Shown piece by piece: positions 53,306 through 60,523 of a stretch of 64,000 bases of DNA. The stretch comes from Pseudomonas chlororaphis (GTDB lineage Bacteria > Pseudomonadota > Gammaproteobacteria > Pseudomonadales > Pseudomonadaceae), in the NCBI RefSeq assembly GCF_000783395.1, contig NZ_JSFK01000023.1, positions 124,001 to 188,000 of the forward strand, written 5' to 3'. Within the stretch, counting starts at the first letter, position 1, and each line of letters begins with the position of its first letter. The translations under genes and the position numbers were made by a program. The notes under the pieces are model-generated. The model had not been told where the DNA came from. It saw only the letters and a list, made by a program, of their open reading frames with translations, and did not search any database.

Positions 53306-54273
53306 TGCAGCACCTCCGGCCGCTCGACATCGACCCAGACAAATTTATGCGGATCCAGACGTGTTTCCTGATCCAGACGATAGGCGACCAGTTTGCCGTA
53401 GAGCACCGCGCTGTAATCCAGACACGCGAGGTTCGGGCGGATCGGCGCCGGTTTACCGCTGCGCCAGTAGTGGCCGACGAACAGCAACGGCTCGTCGACG
53501 CCGTAGCGCAGCAAGTTGTTTTTTTCGCTGGAGGTCAGCGGCTTCTGCGCCACCGGGTCTGGCAGTGCATCAGGCTGGAAGACGATATCGCCGTAGGTTT
53601 TCGGGTCGTCTTCCCAGAACTTGGTGCGGAAGAACGAGCGCACCAGACCATCGCCGCTGGTCATGGTCAGGCCATCCGGCAGGCGCATGTCGGTGCCGCG
53701 CAGCAGACGGTCGAACACGGTGCAGGCAAAGCTGTCCGGTACGGCCGAAGCCTGCAGGAAGTGTTCGTCGATGCAGCCATTGGGGAACAGCGCGCGCAAT
53801 GGCTCGATCAGGCCGGCATCCCAACAGGCATGCACAACCCGGAAACGTCCGGCGTCGACAAACAGCGGCAGCTCATAGAACCAGCGCTGGAAATCATGCC
53901 AGTCGCCGGGATGATCTTCGAACTGGGTCAGGGTTTCGTGCAGCAGGCGTGCGTGGCGCGGCGTGTGTTCGCGCACGAACTGCTTGCCGCTGCCCGGTAG
54001 CGCCGGCGTGCTCCAGCCCAGCGCGTTGAATTCGTGGTTGCCCATGATGCACAAAGCCTGACCGGCCTCGACCATATCGTGGACGATGTGCAAGGCCTCG
54101 CGAATGCGCGGGCCACGGTCGATGATGTCGCCGACGAACACGGCCATGCGCGATGGATGCCGCCAGACCCCGCCCTGCTTGTGATAACCGAGGCGGTCAA
54201 GCAAGTGTTCGAGGGTCAGGGCGCATCCGTGCACGTCACCAATCAGGTCATAACTGCGCGCGGGATCGAGCAT
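53302..54273 (-). CDS. Metallophosphoesterase (calcineurin-like)
   Basis: A 323-residue hydrolase with the ordered dinuclear-metal motifs GDVHG (about 12), GDIIDRGP (about 48), GNHE (about 79) and a later GHYWRSG. This layout is shared with PrpE/ApaH-like phosphatases, but the substrate is not evident; diadenosine polyphosphates or protein phosphates are candidates. It begins inside a TGATG overlap with nadK and overlaps the rhomboid gene, so the three are translated together. Confidence 0.9.
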   Translation of the reverse strand: MLDPARSYDLIGDVHGCALTLEHLLDRLGYHKQGGVWRHPSRMAVFVGDIIDRGPRIREALHIVHDMVEAGQALCIMGNHEFNALGWSTPALPGSGKQFVREHTPRHARLLHETLTQFEDHPGDWHDFQRWFYELPLFVDAGRFRVVHACWDAGLIEPLRALFPNGCIDEHFLQASAVPDSFACTVFDRLLRGTDMRLPDGLTMTSGDGLVRSFFRTKFWEDDPKTYGDIVFQPDALPDPVAQKPLTSSEKNNLLRYGVDEPLLFVGHYWRSGKPAPIRPNLACLDYSAVLYGKLVAYRLDQETRLDPHKFVWVDVERPEVLQ

Positions 54274-55163
54274 CAGTCGCCTCCACCGCCCAGCTTGCTG
54301 CCCCAGCCGAGCTTGGTGCGGCAGACTTCGTAGTAGTTGTGATCGAGCGGGTGAATCAGCCGCAGCTTCTGCGCTTTCTTGCTGACGGTGATGGTGTCGC
54401 CCGGCGCGCAGGTGAAATGGTTCTGCCCGTCACAGGAGACTTGCGGGTAAATCTGCATGTTTTTCGACACGACGATTTTCAGCTCACTGTTGCCATCGAC
54501 CACAATTGGCCGGCTCGACAACATATGGGGGTACATCGGCACGATCACAATGGCATCGAGCTTGGGATGCATGATCGGTCCGCCGGCTGACAGTGCGTAC
54601 GCGGTGGAACCGGTTGGCGTTGCAACGATCAGGCCGTCGGCCTTCTGGCTGCAGACAAACTGGCCGTCGATGTACAACTCGAACTCGATCATCCGCGTCG
54701 ATTTGCCCGGGTGCAGCACCACGTCGTTGAGCGCATCGCCCTGACCGATCGCCTCGGCATGACGACGAACTTCGGCTTGCAGCAGGAAGCGGTTTTCCAC
54801 CAGATAGTGGCCGTCGAGCACCTTGGCGACTTCGACTTCCAGCTCGTCCGGGCGGATGTCAGTGAGGAAACCGAGGCTGCCACGGTTTATCCCCAGCACC
54901 GGAATATTGTGTTTGGCCAGCGCCCGCGCGGCGCCGAGCAGGCTGCCGTCACCGCCGACGACGATGACCATGTCGCAGACTTCGCCGAGCATCTTGCGCG
55001 ACGAGGTTTGCAGGCCGTGGCCCGGCAGGACTTCGGCGATGGTGTCTTCGAGGATCACATGCAGGTGACGATCGAGCAGAAACCGTTTCAGTCGGCGGAC
55101 GGTATCCAGCACCTGGGAACTGCCCAGGCGACCGATGATGCCGATATTACGAAATTGCTCCAT
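54273..55163 (-). CDS. nadK: NAD kinase
   Basis: A 296-residue cytoplasmic enzyme that phosphorylates NAD to NADP with ATP. The phosphate-binding GGDGS is at 70-74, followed by NRGSLGFLTD, the NDVVLHPG segment and PTGSTAYALSAGGPI. AGGTCC lies directly before the ATG. It is the first gene of the nadK-phosphoesterase-rhomboid run and is divergent from the DUF1853 gene. Confidence 0.97.
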   Translation of the reverse strand: MEQFRNIGIIGRLGSSQVLDTVRRLKRFLLDRHLHVILEDTIAEVLPGHGLQTSSRKMLGEVCDMVIVVGGDGSLLGAARALAKHNIPVLGINRGSLGFLTDIRPDELEVEVAKVLDGHYLVENRFLLQAEVRRHAEAIGQGDALNDVVLHPGKSTRMIEFELYIDGQFVCSQKADGLIVATPTGSTAYALSAGGPIMHPKLDAIVIVPMYPHMLSSRPIVVDGNSELKIVVSKNMQIYPQVSCDGQNHFTCAPGDTITVSKKAQKLRLIHPLDHNYYEVCRTKLGWGSKLGGGGD

Positions 55164-55278
55164 GGGACCTCTGCGGACAATCGAAAACGCGAAAAACCCG
55201 ATTATGGGCGAAAGCGCCGGTTAGACAAAATCCTTTCAGCCTCAAGGGTGTGCTCGTGTTTACGGCTATGCTCGCAAG

Positions 55279-56229
55279 ATGATCCTATTTCCCGACTTGC
55301 TGCAGTTGCCCCACCAATTACGCCATCCGGAAGTGCGCGATCTGGCGTGGGTGATCCTCGCCCCGCCGATGCTTGCTAACACGCCGTGGCCGCAGCGCCA
55401 TCCGCTGGCGGGCAGCGACTGGGTGCACGATCCAGAACGTCTGGAGCACTGGCTGCGCCAGCTCGACCGCGACAGCTATGGCTTGCTGCACTGGTTGTCA
55501 CAAGCACGTACGCGGCGGCTGGGCTTGTATTACGAGCGCTTGTGGCAATTCGCGGTTCAGCATGCGCCGGGGATCGAACTGATTGCCGCCAACCTGCCGA
55601 TCCGCCGTGAGGGCCACACCCTCGGCGAACTGGATATGCTGCTGCGTGACCGCGATGGCGTGCATCACCTGGAACTGGCGATCAAGCTCTACCTCGGCCC
55701 GCAGAATGGCGACGGTCGTGATCCAGCGCAGTGGCTGGGGCCGGGTTGTCACGATCGGCTGGACCGCAAACTGGCGCACCTGGCCGAGCACCAACTGCCA
55801 ATCTCCGCGCGCCCGGAAAGCCGTGAAGTGCTGGCGGCGCTGGATATCGAGGTGTTCAGCGCGCAACTGTGGCTGGGCGGTTATTTGTTGTATCCGTGGC
55901 CCGGACAGGCTGAATCACCGAGCGGCGCACATCCGCAGCATTTGCGCGGTAGCTGGTTGCATCAGAAGGATTGGCCGGCGTTCGTCGCACAACGTCCGGC
56001 GGGACGCTGGCAACCCCTGCCCCGGCATGCCTGGCTGGCGCCGGCGCATTATCCGGCGGATCAGACGTGGACTTTGGAGCATTTACGGATGTGGCTGGAG
56101 GATCTTGAGCCACTGGCCCCGGCGCAGTTGATGGTGCGCCTGATCGAAAATGCGCGAGGGGAATGGGAAGAGGCTGAGCGGTTGTTTCTGGTGTCGGACC
56201 TTTGGCCGAATGTCCCCGGCCAGGCCTGA
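55279..56229 (+). CDS. DUF1853 family protein
   Basis: A 316-residue cytoplasmic protein of the DUF1853 family. The segment with GELDMLLRD followed by HHLELAIKLYLG matches the D-x(n)-E-x-K core of PD-(D/E)XK nuclease-like folds, so a nuclease ancestry is likely, though activity is unproven. Many Trp residues are present. It is divergent from nadK and followed by a repeat region. Confidence 0.88.
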   Translation: MILFPDLLQLPHQLRHPEVRDLAWVILAPPMLANTPWPQRHPLAGSDWVHDPERLEHWLRQLDRDSYGLLHWLSQARTRRLGLYYERLWQFAVQHAPGIELIAANLPIRREGHTLGELDMLLRDRDGVHHLELAIKLYLGPQNGDGRDPAQWLGPGCHDRLDRKLAHLAEHQLPISARPESREVLAALDIEVFSAQLWLGGYLLYPWPGQAESPSGAHPQHLRGSWLHQKDWPAFVAQRPAGRWQPLPRHAWLAPAHYPADQTWTLEHLRMWLEDLEPLAPAQLMVRLIENARGEWEEAERLFLVSDLWPNVPGQA

Positions 56230-56256
56230 TTTTTTTGTGTCGCCTGTACCGGCCCC

Positions 56257-56505
56257 ATCGCTGGCAAGCCAGCTCCCACAGGTTTTGTGGTGTGGCCCAG
56301 ATAGTGAACACACCACAAAGCTAATGGGAGCTGGCTTTGTGGAGTGGCTCAGGTAGTGAGCACACCACAAAGCGAATAGGAGCTGGTTTTGTAGAGTGGC
56401 TCAGGTAGTGAGCACACCACAAAGCTAATAGGAGCTGGCTTTGTGGTGTGGTTCAGGTAGTGAGCACACAGAAAATCCCTGTGGGAGCTGGCTTGCCAGC
56501 GATTG
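56257..56505. repeat. Tandem 52-bp repeat array framed by an inverted REP pair
   Basis: Four consecutive units of 52-53 bases occupy 56283-56334, 56335-56386, 56387-56438 and 56439-56491. Each begins near TTTGTGGTGTGG, carries AGTGAGCACACCACAAAG and ends GGGAGCTGG or AGGAGCTGG. The array is framed by inverted copies of a second REP type, TCGCTGGCAAGCCAGCTCCC on the left and its complement on the right. Each unit also has an internal dyad (TTTGTGGTGTG/CACACCACAAA). No coding content; it lies between the DUF1853 gene and arsB. Confidence 0.88.
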
Positions 56506-56518
56506 CGGCCGACTCGGT

Positions 56519-57802
56519 TTATAGGGAAAGCCGCACAGCCAAAGCCGCCAACGTCACCAACAACACCGGCACCGTCAACACAATCCCGACTCGGAAGTAA
56601 TACCCCCAGCCAATGTGAATGCCCTTGCGCTCCAGCACATGCAGCCACAACAACGTCGCCAGACTGCCAATCGGGGTAATCTTCGGCCCCAGATCACTGC
56701 CAATCACGTTGGCGTAAATCATCGCCTCCTTGATCACCCCGCTCGCCTGACTCGCATCAATCGACAACAAACCAATCAACACCGTCGGCAAGTTATTCAT
56801 GATCGACGACAGCAACGCCGTCAGCACACCGGTGCCCATCGCCGCGCCCCACACGCCGTGACCTGCGAACATATCCAGCCAACCGGCCAGATACCCGGTC
56901 AGCCCGGCATTGCGCAGGCCATAGACCACCAGGTACATGCCCAGCGAGAAAATCACAATCTGCCACGGCGCCTCTTTCATCACCTTGCGCGTGGAAATCT
57001 TGTGGCCGCGAGCAGCGATGCCCAGCAACAGTGCGGCGCACACGGCGGAAATCGCACTGATCGGAATGCCCAGCGGCTCCAGCGCAAAGCAACCGATCAG
57101 CAGAATCACCAACACCGCCCAACCGGCATAGAACGTGGCTTTATCGTGGATCGCGGTTTCGGGATGTTCGAGTTGCTCAGGGTCGTACGCCGCTGGGATG
57201 TCGCGGCGGAAGAACCACAGCAACATACCCAGCGTTGCCGCCACGCTGACGAAGTTCACCGGCACCATCACCGCTGCGTAGCGGTTGAAGCCGATGTGAA
57301 AGAAGTCCGCCGAAACGATGTTGACCAGATTCGACACCACCAGCGGCAGGCTCGCGGTATCAGCGATAAACCCTGCGCCCATGACGAAGGCCAACGTCGC
57401 CGCCGGGGAAAAGCGCAGCGCCAGCAACATCGAAATCACGATCGGTGTGAGAATCAGCGCCGCACCGTCATTGGCAAACAACGCTGACACCAGCGCGCCG
57501 AGCAGCACCATAAAGGCAAACAGCTTGCGCCCACTGCCCCGCCCCCAGCGCGCCACGTGCAATGCAGCCCAGTTGAAGAACCCGGCTTCGTCGAGCAGCA
57601 GGCTGATGATGATCAGCGCAACGAAGGTGCCGGTGGCATTCCAGATGATCTGCCACACCAGCGGGATGTCGCTGAGGTGGACGACACCGAAGATCAGCGC
57701 CAACACGGCGCCAAGCGTCGCACTCCAGCCGACGCCGAGGCCTTTGGGTTGCCAGATGACAAGGGTAATGGTCAGCAGGAAAATCAGTGACGCAGCGAGC
57801 AT
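56519..57802 (-). CDS. arsB: Arsenite efflux membrane protein ArsB
   Basis: A 427-residue inner-membrane carrier of the ArsB/NhaD ion-transporter superfamily with about eleven or twelve hydrophobic segments. Family segments include FANDGAALILTPIVI, a span with GFIADTASLPLVVSNLVNI, and SSIMNNLPTVLIGLLS. It exports As(III)/Sb(III) using the proton gradient. The ATG at 57802 has AAGG at proper distance; a TTG two codons earlier is less likely. No arsR, arsC or arsH adjoins it, so it is not in a standard ars operon. A REP pair separates it from the FMN reductase gene. Confidence 0.93.
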   Translation of the reverse strand: MLAASLIFLLTITLVIWQPKGLGVGWSATLGAVLALIFGVVHLSDIPLVWQIIWNATGTFVALIIISLLLDEAGFFNWAALHVARWGRGSGRKLFAFMVLLGALVSALFANDGAALILTPIVISMLLALRFSPAATLAFVMGAGFIADTASLPLVVSNLVNIVSADFFHIGFNRYAAVMVPVNFVSVAATLGMLLWFFRRDIPAAYDPEQLEHPETAIHDKATFYAGWAVLVILLIGCFALEPLGIPISAISAVCAALLLGIAARGHKISTRKVMKEAPWQIVIFSLGMYLVVYGLRNAGLTGYLAGWLDMFAGHGVWGAAMGTGVLTALLSSIMNNLPTVLIGLLSIDASQASGVIKEAMIYANVIGSDLGPKITPIGSLATLLWLHVLERKGIHIGWGYYFRVGIVLTVPVLLVTLAALAVRLSL

Positions 57803-57864
57803 CCGCAACAGCCTTCAATAATTGGGTAAAAAGAACACGACTAATGCCGAGCCGAACAGATAAA

Positions 57865-57959
57865 CCTGTGGGAGCGAGCCTGCTCGCGAAGGCGCAGTGT
57901 CAGTCGCCAAAAATGCAACGGCTGACGACGCCTTCGCGAGCAGGCTCGCTCCCACAGGG
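57865..57959. repeat. REP pair (REPIN) between FMN reductase and arsB genes
   Basis: Left arm CCTGTGGGAGCGAGCCTGCT and its inverted partner AGCAGGCTCGCTCCCACAGG, about 40 bases apart, are of the same REP type and arrangement as the pair at 20501-20596. It follows the reductase stop and could act as a transcript-stabilising or terminating structure. Confidence 0.9.
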
Positions 57960-57972
57960 GATTTCGGTGAAG

Positions 57973-58530
57973 TTACTTCTTGTGTTGCTCTACGAATTGA
58001 CCGTAAGCATTGATAAAGCTCTGCAGAAAAGGTTTCACCGATTCGCTCAACTTGCCCGCCTCATCAAACGCCGACCCCGCACCGCCCAGGTACGCTTCAG
58101 GCTGCTGCATGCACGGCACATTGAGAAACACGAACGACTGGCGCAGATGCTGGTTCGCGCCGAAACCACCAATCGCGCCGGGCGATACACTGATCACCGC
58201 GCCCGGCTTACCACTCCAGACAGCTTTGCCATAAGGCCGCGAACCGACGTCAATGGCGTTCTTCAACGGCGCCGGCACCGAACGGTTGTATTCGGGCGTG
58301 ACAAACAGCACCGCGTCGGATGAACCCACTTTTTGCCTGAAAGTGCTGTAGGCTGCCGGCGGTGAATCACCGTCGATGTCTTCGTTGTAAAGTGGCAGAT
58401 CGCCAATTTCGACAATCTCAAGCTTGAGGTTGGCCGGGGCCAGCTCTGCCAGTGCCAGGGCGACCTTGCGATTGATCGATGCTTTGCGCAGGCTACCGAC
58501 CACTACAGCGACGTTGTAGACATTGCTCAT
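57973..58530 (-). CDS. NAD(P)H-dependent FMN reductase (ChrR/YieF-like flavodoxin fold)
   Basis: A 185-residue flavoprotein that reduces quinones, chromate or other electron acceptors. FMN-phosphate binding GSLRKASINRKVA is at 12-24, and the family signature PEYNRSVPAPLKNAID lies about 78-93, with SPGAIGGFGANQHLR downstream. Length is typical. It precedes arsB on the same strand but is separated by a REP pair, so joint expression is uncertain. The ArsH role is unlikely because ArsH is longer. Confidence 0.92.
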   Translation of the reverse strand: MSNVYNVAVVVGSLRKASINRKVALALAELAPANLKLEIVEIGDLPLYNEDIDGDSPPAAYSTFRQKVGSSDAVLFVTPEYNRSVPAPLKNAIDVGSRPYGKAVWSGKPGAVISVSPGAIGGFGANQHLRQSFVFLNVPCMQQPEAYLGGAGSAFDEAGKLSESVKPFLQSFINAYGQFVEQHKK

Positions 58531-58714
58531 GGAAGACTCTCGATGGTCCGTGGGAGGAGCCAGTAGTTATAGATGATCCGGTGACGATTCCACCAGCACA
58601 CAAGGGGAAATTCCTGCGTGTTGATTATTTTTTTCCTGTAGGAAAACTTACAGGCCTTGATGGCGGTCTACCAAGCCGCAAATCAAGCGTTTTATCTCCA
58701 GAGGTTCTAAGCAG

Positions 58715-58945
58715 ATGGCAGCAGTACTCGTCGGTCAGTTCCATGCAAGAGATGCGGAAGGCCGCGTTTATTCCGTGCATGAGTTCCAGGAATCCAACCC
58801 GTCGAACGACGGTCTCACTGGCTCGGAGCCGATTTACCGACTGGCCATTGGCGATCGCATTAAAAAGATCGACGACCAGACATTCGAACTGGTTCAGTCC
58901 GGCATCACCCTGATCCGCGAGCCTGAGCCAACCGTCGCTTCATAA
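58715..58945 (+). CDS. Small conserved protein of unknown function
   Basis: A 76-residue soluble acidic protein (MAAVLVGQFHARDAEGRVYS at the start, EFQESNPSNDGLTGSEPIYRL in the middle). The open frame, base composition and an AGAGG about a dozen bases upstream support a real gene. It has no recognisable domain. It lies alone between the divergent reductase and a LysR-type gene. Confidence 0.75.
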   Translation: MAAVLVGQFHARDAEGRVYSVHEFQESNPSNDGLTGSEPIYRLAIGDRIKKIDDQTFELVQSGITLIREPEPTVAS

Positions 58946-59031
58946 CGATCCGTTATGAGCAGAAGTCATATGCGCAGACTTGGGGTAGGATTCAGCCACT
59001 GACCCCCACCTGCTGAACATGGACTTCACGC

Positions 59032-59925
59032 ATGCGTTTACGTCATATCGAAGTGATTCAGGCGCTCTTGCAGACCGGTCACCTGGGCACCGCCGCCGAA
59101 TGGTTGCAGTTGCCGGTGGCCGAGGTCGAAGAGCGTTTGCGCGAAGCCGAGAGTCAGTTGGGGTTCATGCTGTTCGCCAGCGTGCGCGGGCGCTTGCAAT
59201 CGACGCCCGAAGCGCGGGCGTTGCAGGTCGAAATCGCCCACGTCTATGAAGCGCTGGAGCCGGTGCAACGGCTGGCCAGCAGCCTCAGGCAATACCTCGC
59301 CCCGCCCTTGCGCATCATCGGCACCCCGCCTTTGGCGCAGCAATTATTGCCCCAAAGTCTCGCCGCCCTGCGCCGACGTCTGCCGGATGCACCCTGCAGC
59401 CTGCTCAGCGCGCCGACCCGCGATATCGTCCGCAGCCTGCTGTTGCGCGAAAGCGATCTCGGCTTGAGCCTGCACGATCCCGAACATCCCGACATTGATT
59501 GCCGCCCATTGGCCCAAGGCAAGCTGCAATTACTTGCGCCCCACGGCTGGCTGCAACCGAAACAGAAATACATTTCCCTGCAAGATCTCGCTGGTCAGGC
59601 CATGGTCGGCCTCGAAGGCCAGGACCCGCTGAGCCCGGCGCTGGAAAACAAACTCCAAGCGCTACGTCCGGCGCCAAACATCCAGACCCGCGTGCAAACC
59701 CATCAGATGATGCGCAGCATGGTCGAGGCCGGCGAAGGCCTGGCTATCGTCGACCCGTTCACCGCACTGGGCGCGCGCACCGCCGGGCTGGATGTCTGCC
59801 CGCTGTCGCCGGCCGTGCCGATCAGTCTCTACGCGCTGACCTTCAGGCACGCCGCGCCGTCGGCGGCGATTCAGACGTTACTGACGATCATCACGGAACA
59901 AGCCGAGGCGATGCTGGCGAGCTGA
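59032..59925 (+). CDS. LysR family transcriptional regulator
   Basis: A 297-residue regulator: N-terminal winged helix (1-60, MRLRHIEVIQALLQTGHLGTA; the helix containing QLPVAEVEERLREAESQLG) and a periplasmic-binding-like effector domain (about 90-290). The target is unknown. Its end overlaps the convergent GNAT gene by about 35 bases. No divergent partner gene indicates the regulated operon. Confidence 0.9.
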   Translation: MRLRHIEVIQALLQTGHLGTAAEWLQLPVAEVEERLREAESQLGFMLFASVRGRLQSTPEARALQVEIAHVYEALEPVQRLASSLRQYLAPPLRIIGTPPLAQQLLPQSLAALRRRLPDAPCSLLSAPTRDIVRSLLLRESDLGLSLHDPEHPDIDCRPLAQGKLQLLAPHGWLQPKQKYISLQDLAGQAMVGLEGQDPLSPALENKLQALRPAPNIQTRVQTHQMMRSMVEAGEGLAIVDPFTALGARTAGLDVCPLSPAVPISLYALTFRHAAPSAAIQTLLTIITEQAEAMLAS

Positions 59926-60523
59926 GCGAGTTCTCCAGCGGGTTATCGAACAATCGATACCAGAACAACGCCACTTCGGCGGTGTTCGGATCAATGCCGC
60001 GATAGCGCAACTGGTCAACACCGCCAATCACGTAGCCACAACGCTCATACAATCGACAGGCGCCGAGGTTGTTGTTCTGGGTTTCGAGCATGATCCCCGG
60101 CAGCTTTTTCTTGCGACTCCAGAACTGCGCGACATCAAGCAGCGCTTTTGCCACACCATGGCGGCGGGCCGGCGCATGCACCGCCAGCTCATCGATGTGC
60201 GCGAAGCCGTTCCAGTTGGTGCTGATCACCAGGTGGCCGACCGGCTCATCATCCAGATAGGCCATGAAAATCGCGCTATCGGCCGCGTTGTGGAAAGCGC
60301 TGAACTCCTCCGGATCGATGCCGTAGCACTTGCGGTACGGCACGATCGGCGTTACCCGCCATTGCTCGACAGGCTGGCCAATCACGGCGGCGCCATAGGC
60401 GGCGACCTCGAAGCTGAAGTCGCTGCCCCAGATATACGGCGCAAAGCCTTCGTCGGCGACGCGCACCGACAGCCCTGGGTATTTCGGATTCATGACCGGT
60501 TGCATACTGGGAAATGTCCTCAT
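59891..60523 (-). CDS. GNAT family N-acetyltransferase
   Basis: A 210-residue acetyl-CoA-dependent acetyltransferase. The GNAT core is in the second half: GHLVISTNWNGFAHIDELAV (strand 4), the acetyl-CoA loop RRHGVAKALL (about 140) and ETQNNNLGACRLYERCGYV. The ATG at 60523 overlaps the ldcA stop (ATGA). A second ATG at 60505 also has a usable ribosome site, so the start is uncertain by six residues. Substrate unknown; coupling with lysine decarboxylase hints at a polyamine or amino acid. Confidence 0.87.
   Translation of the reverse strand: MRTFPSMQPVMNPKYPGLSVRVADEGFAPYIWGSDFSFEVAAYGAAVIGQPVEQWRVTPIVPYRKCYGIDPEEFSAFHNAADSAIFMAYLDDEPVGHLVISTNWNGFAHIDELAVHAPARRHGVAKALLDVAQFWSRKKKLPGIMLETQNNNLGACRLYERCGYVIGGVDQLRYRGIDPNTAEVALFWYRLFDNPLENSLSSPASPRLVP

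Noticed and set aside
56257..56505. Repeat array as a possible CRISPR
   Set aside because: Units are contiguous direct repeats with no unique spacers, and no cas genes are near.
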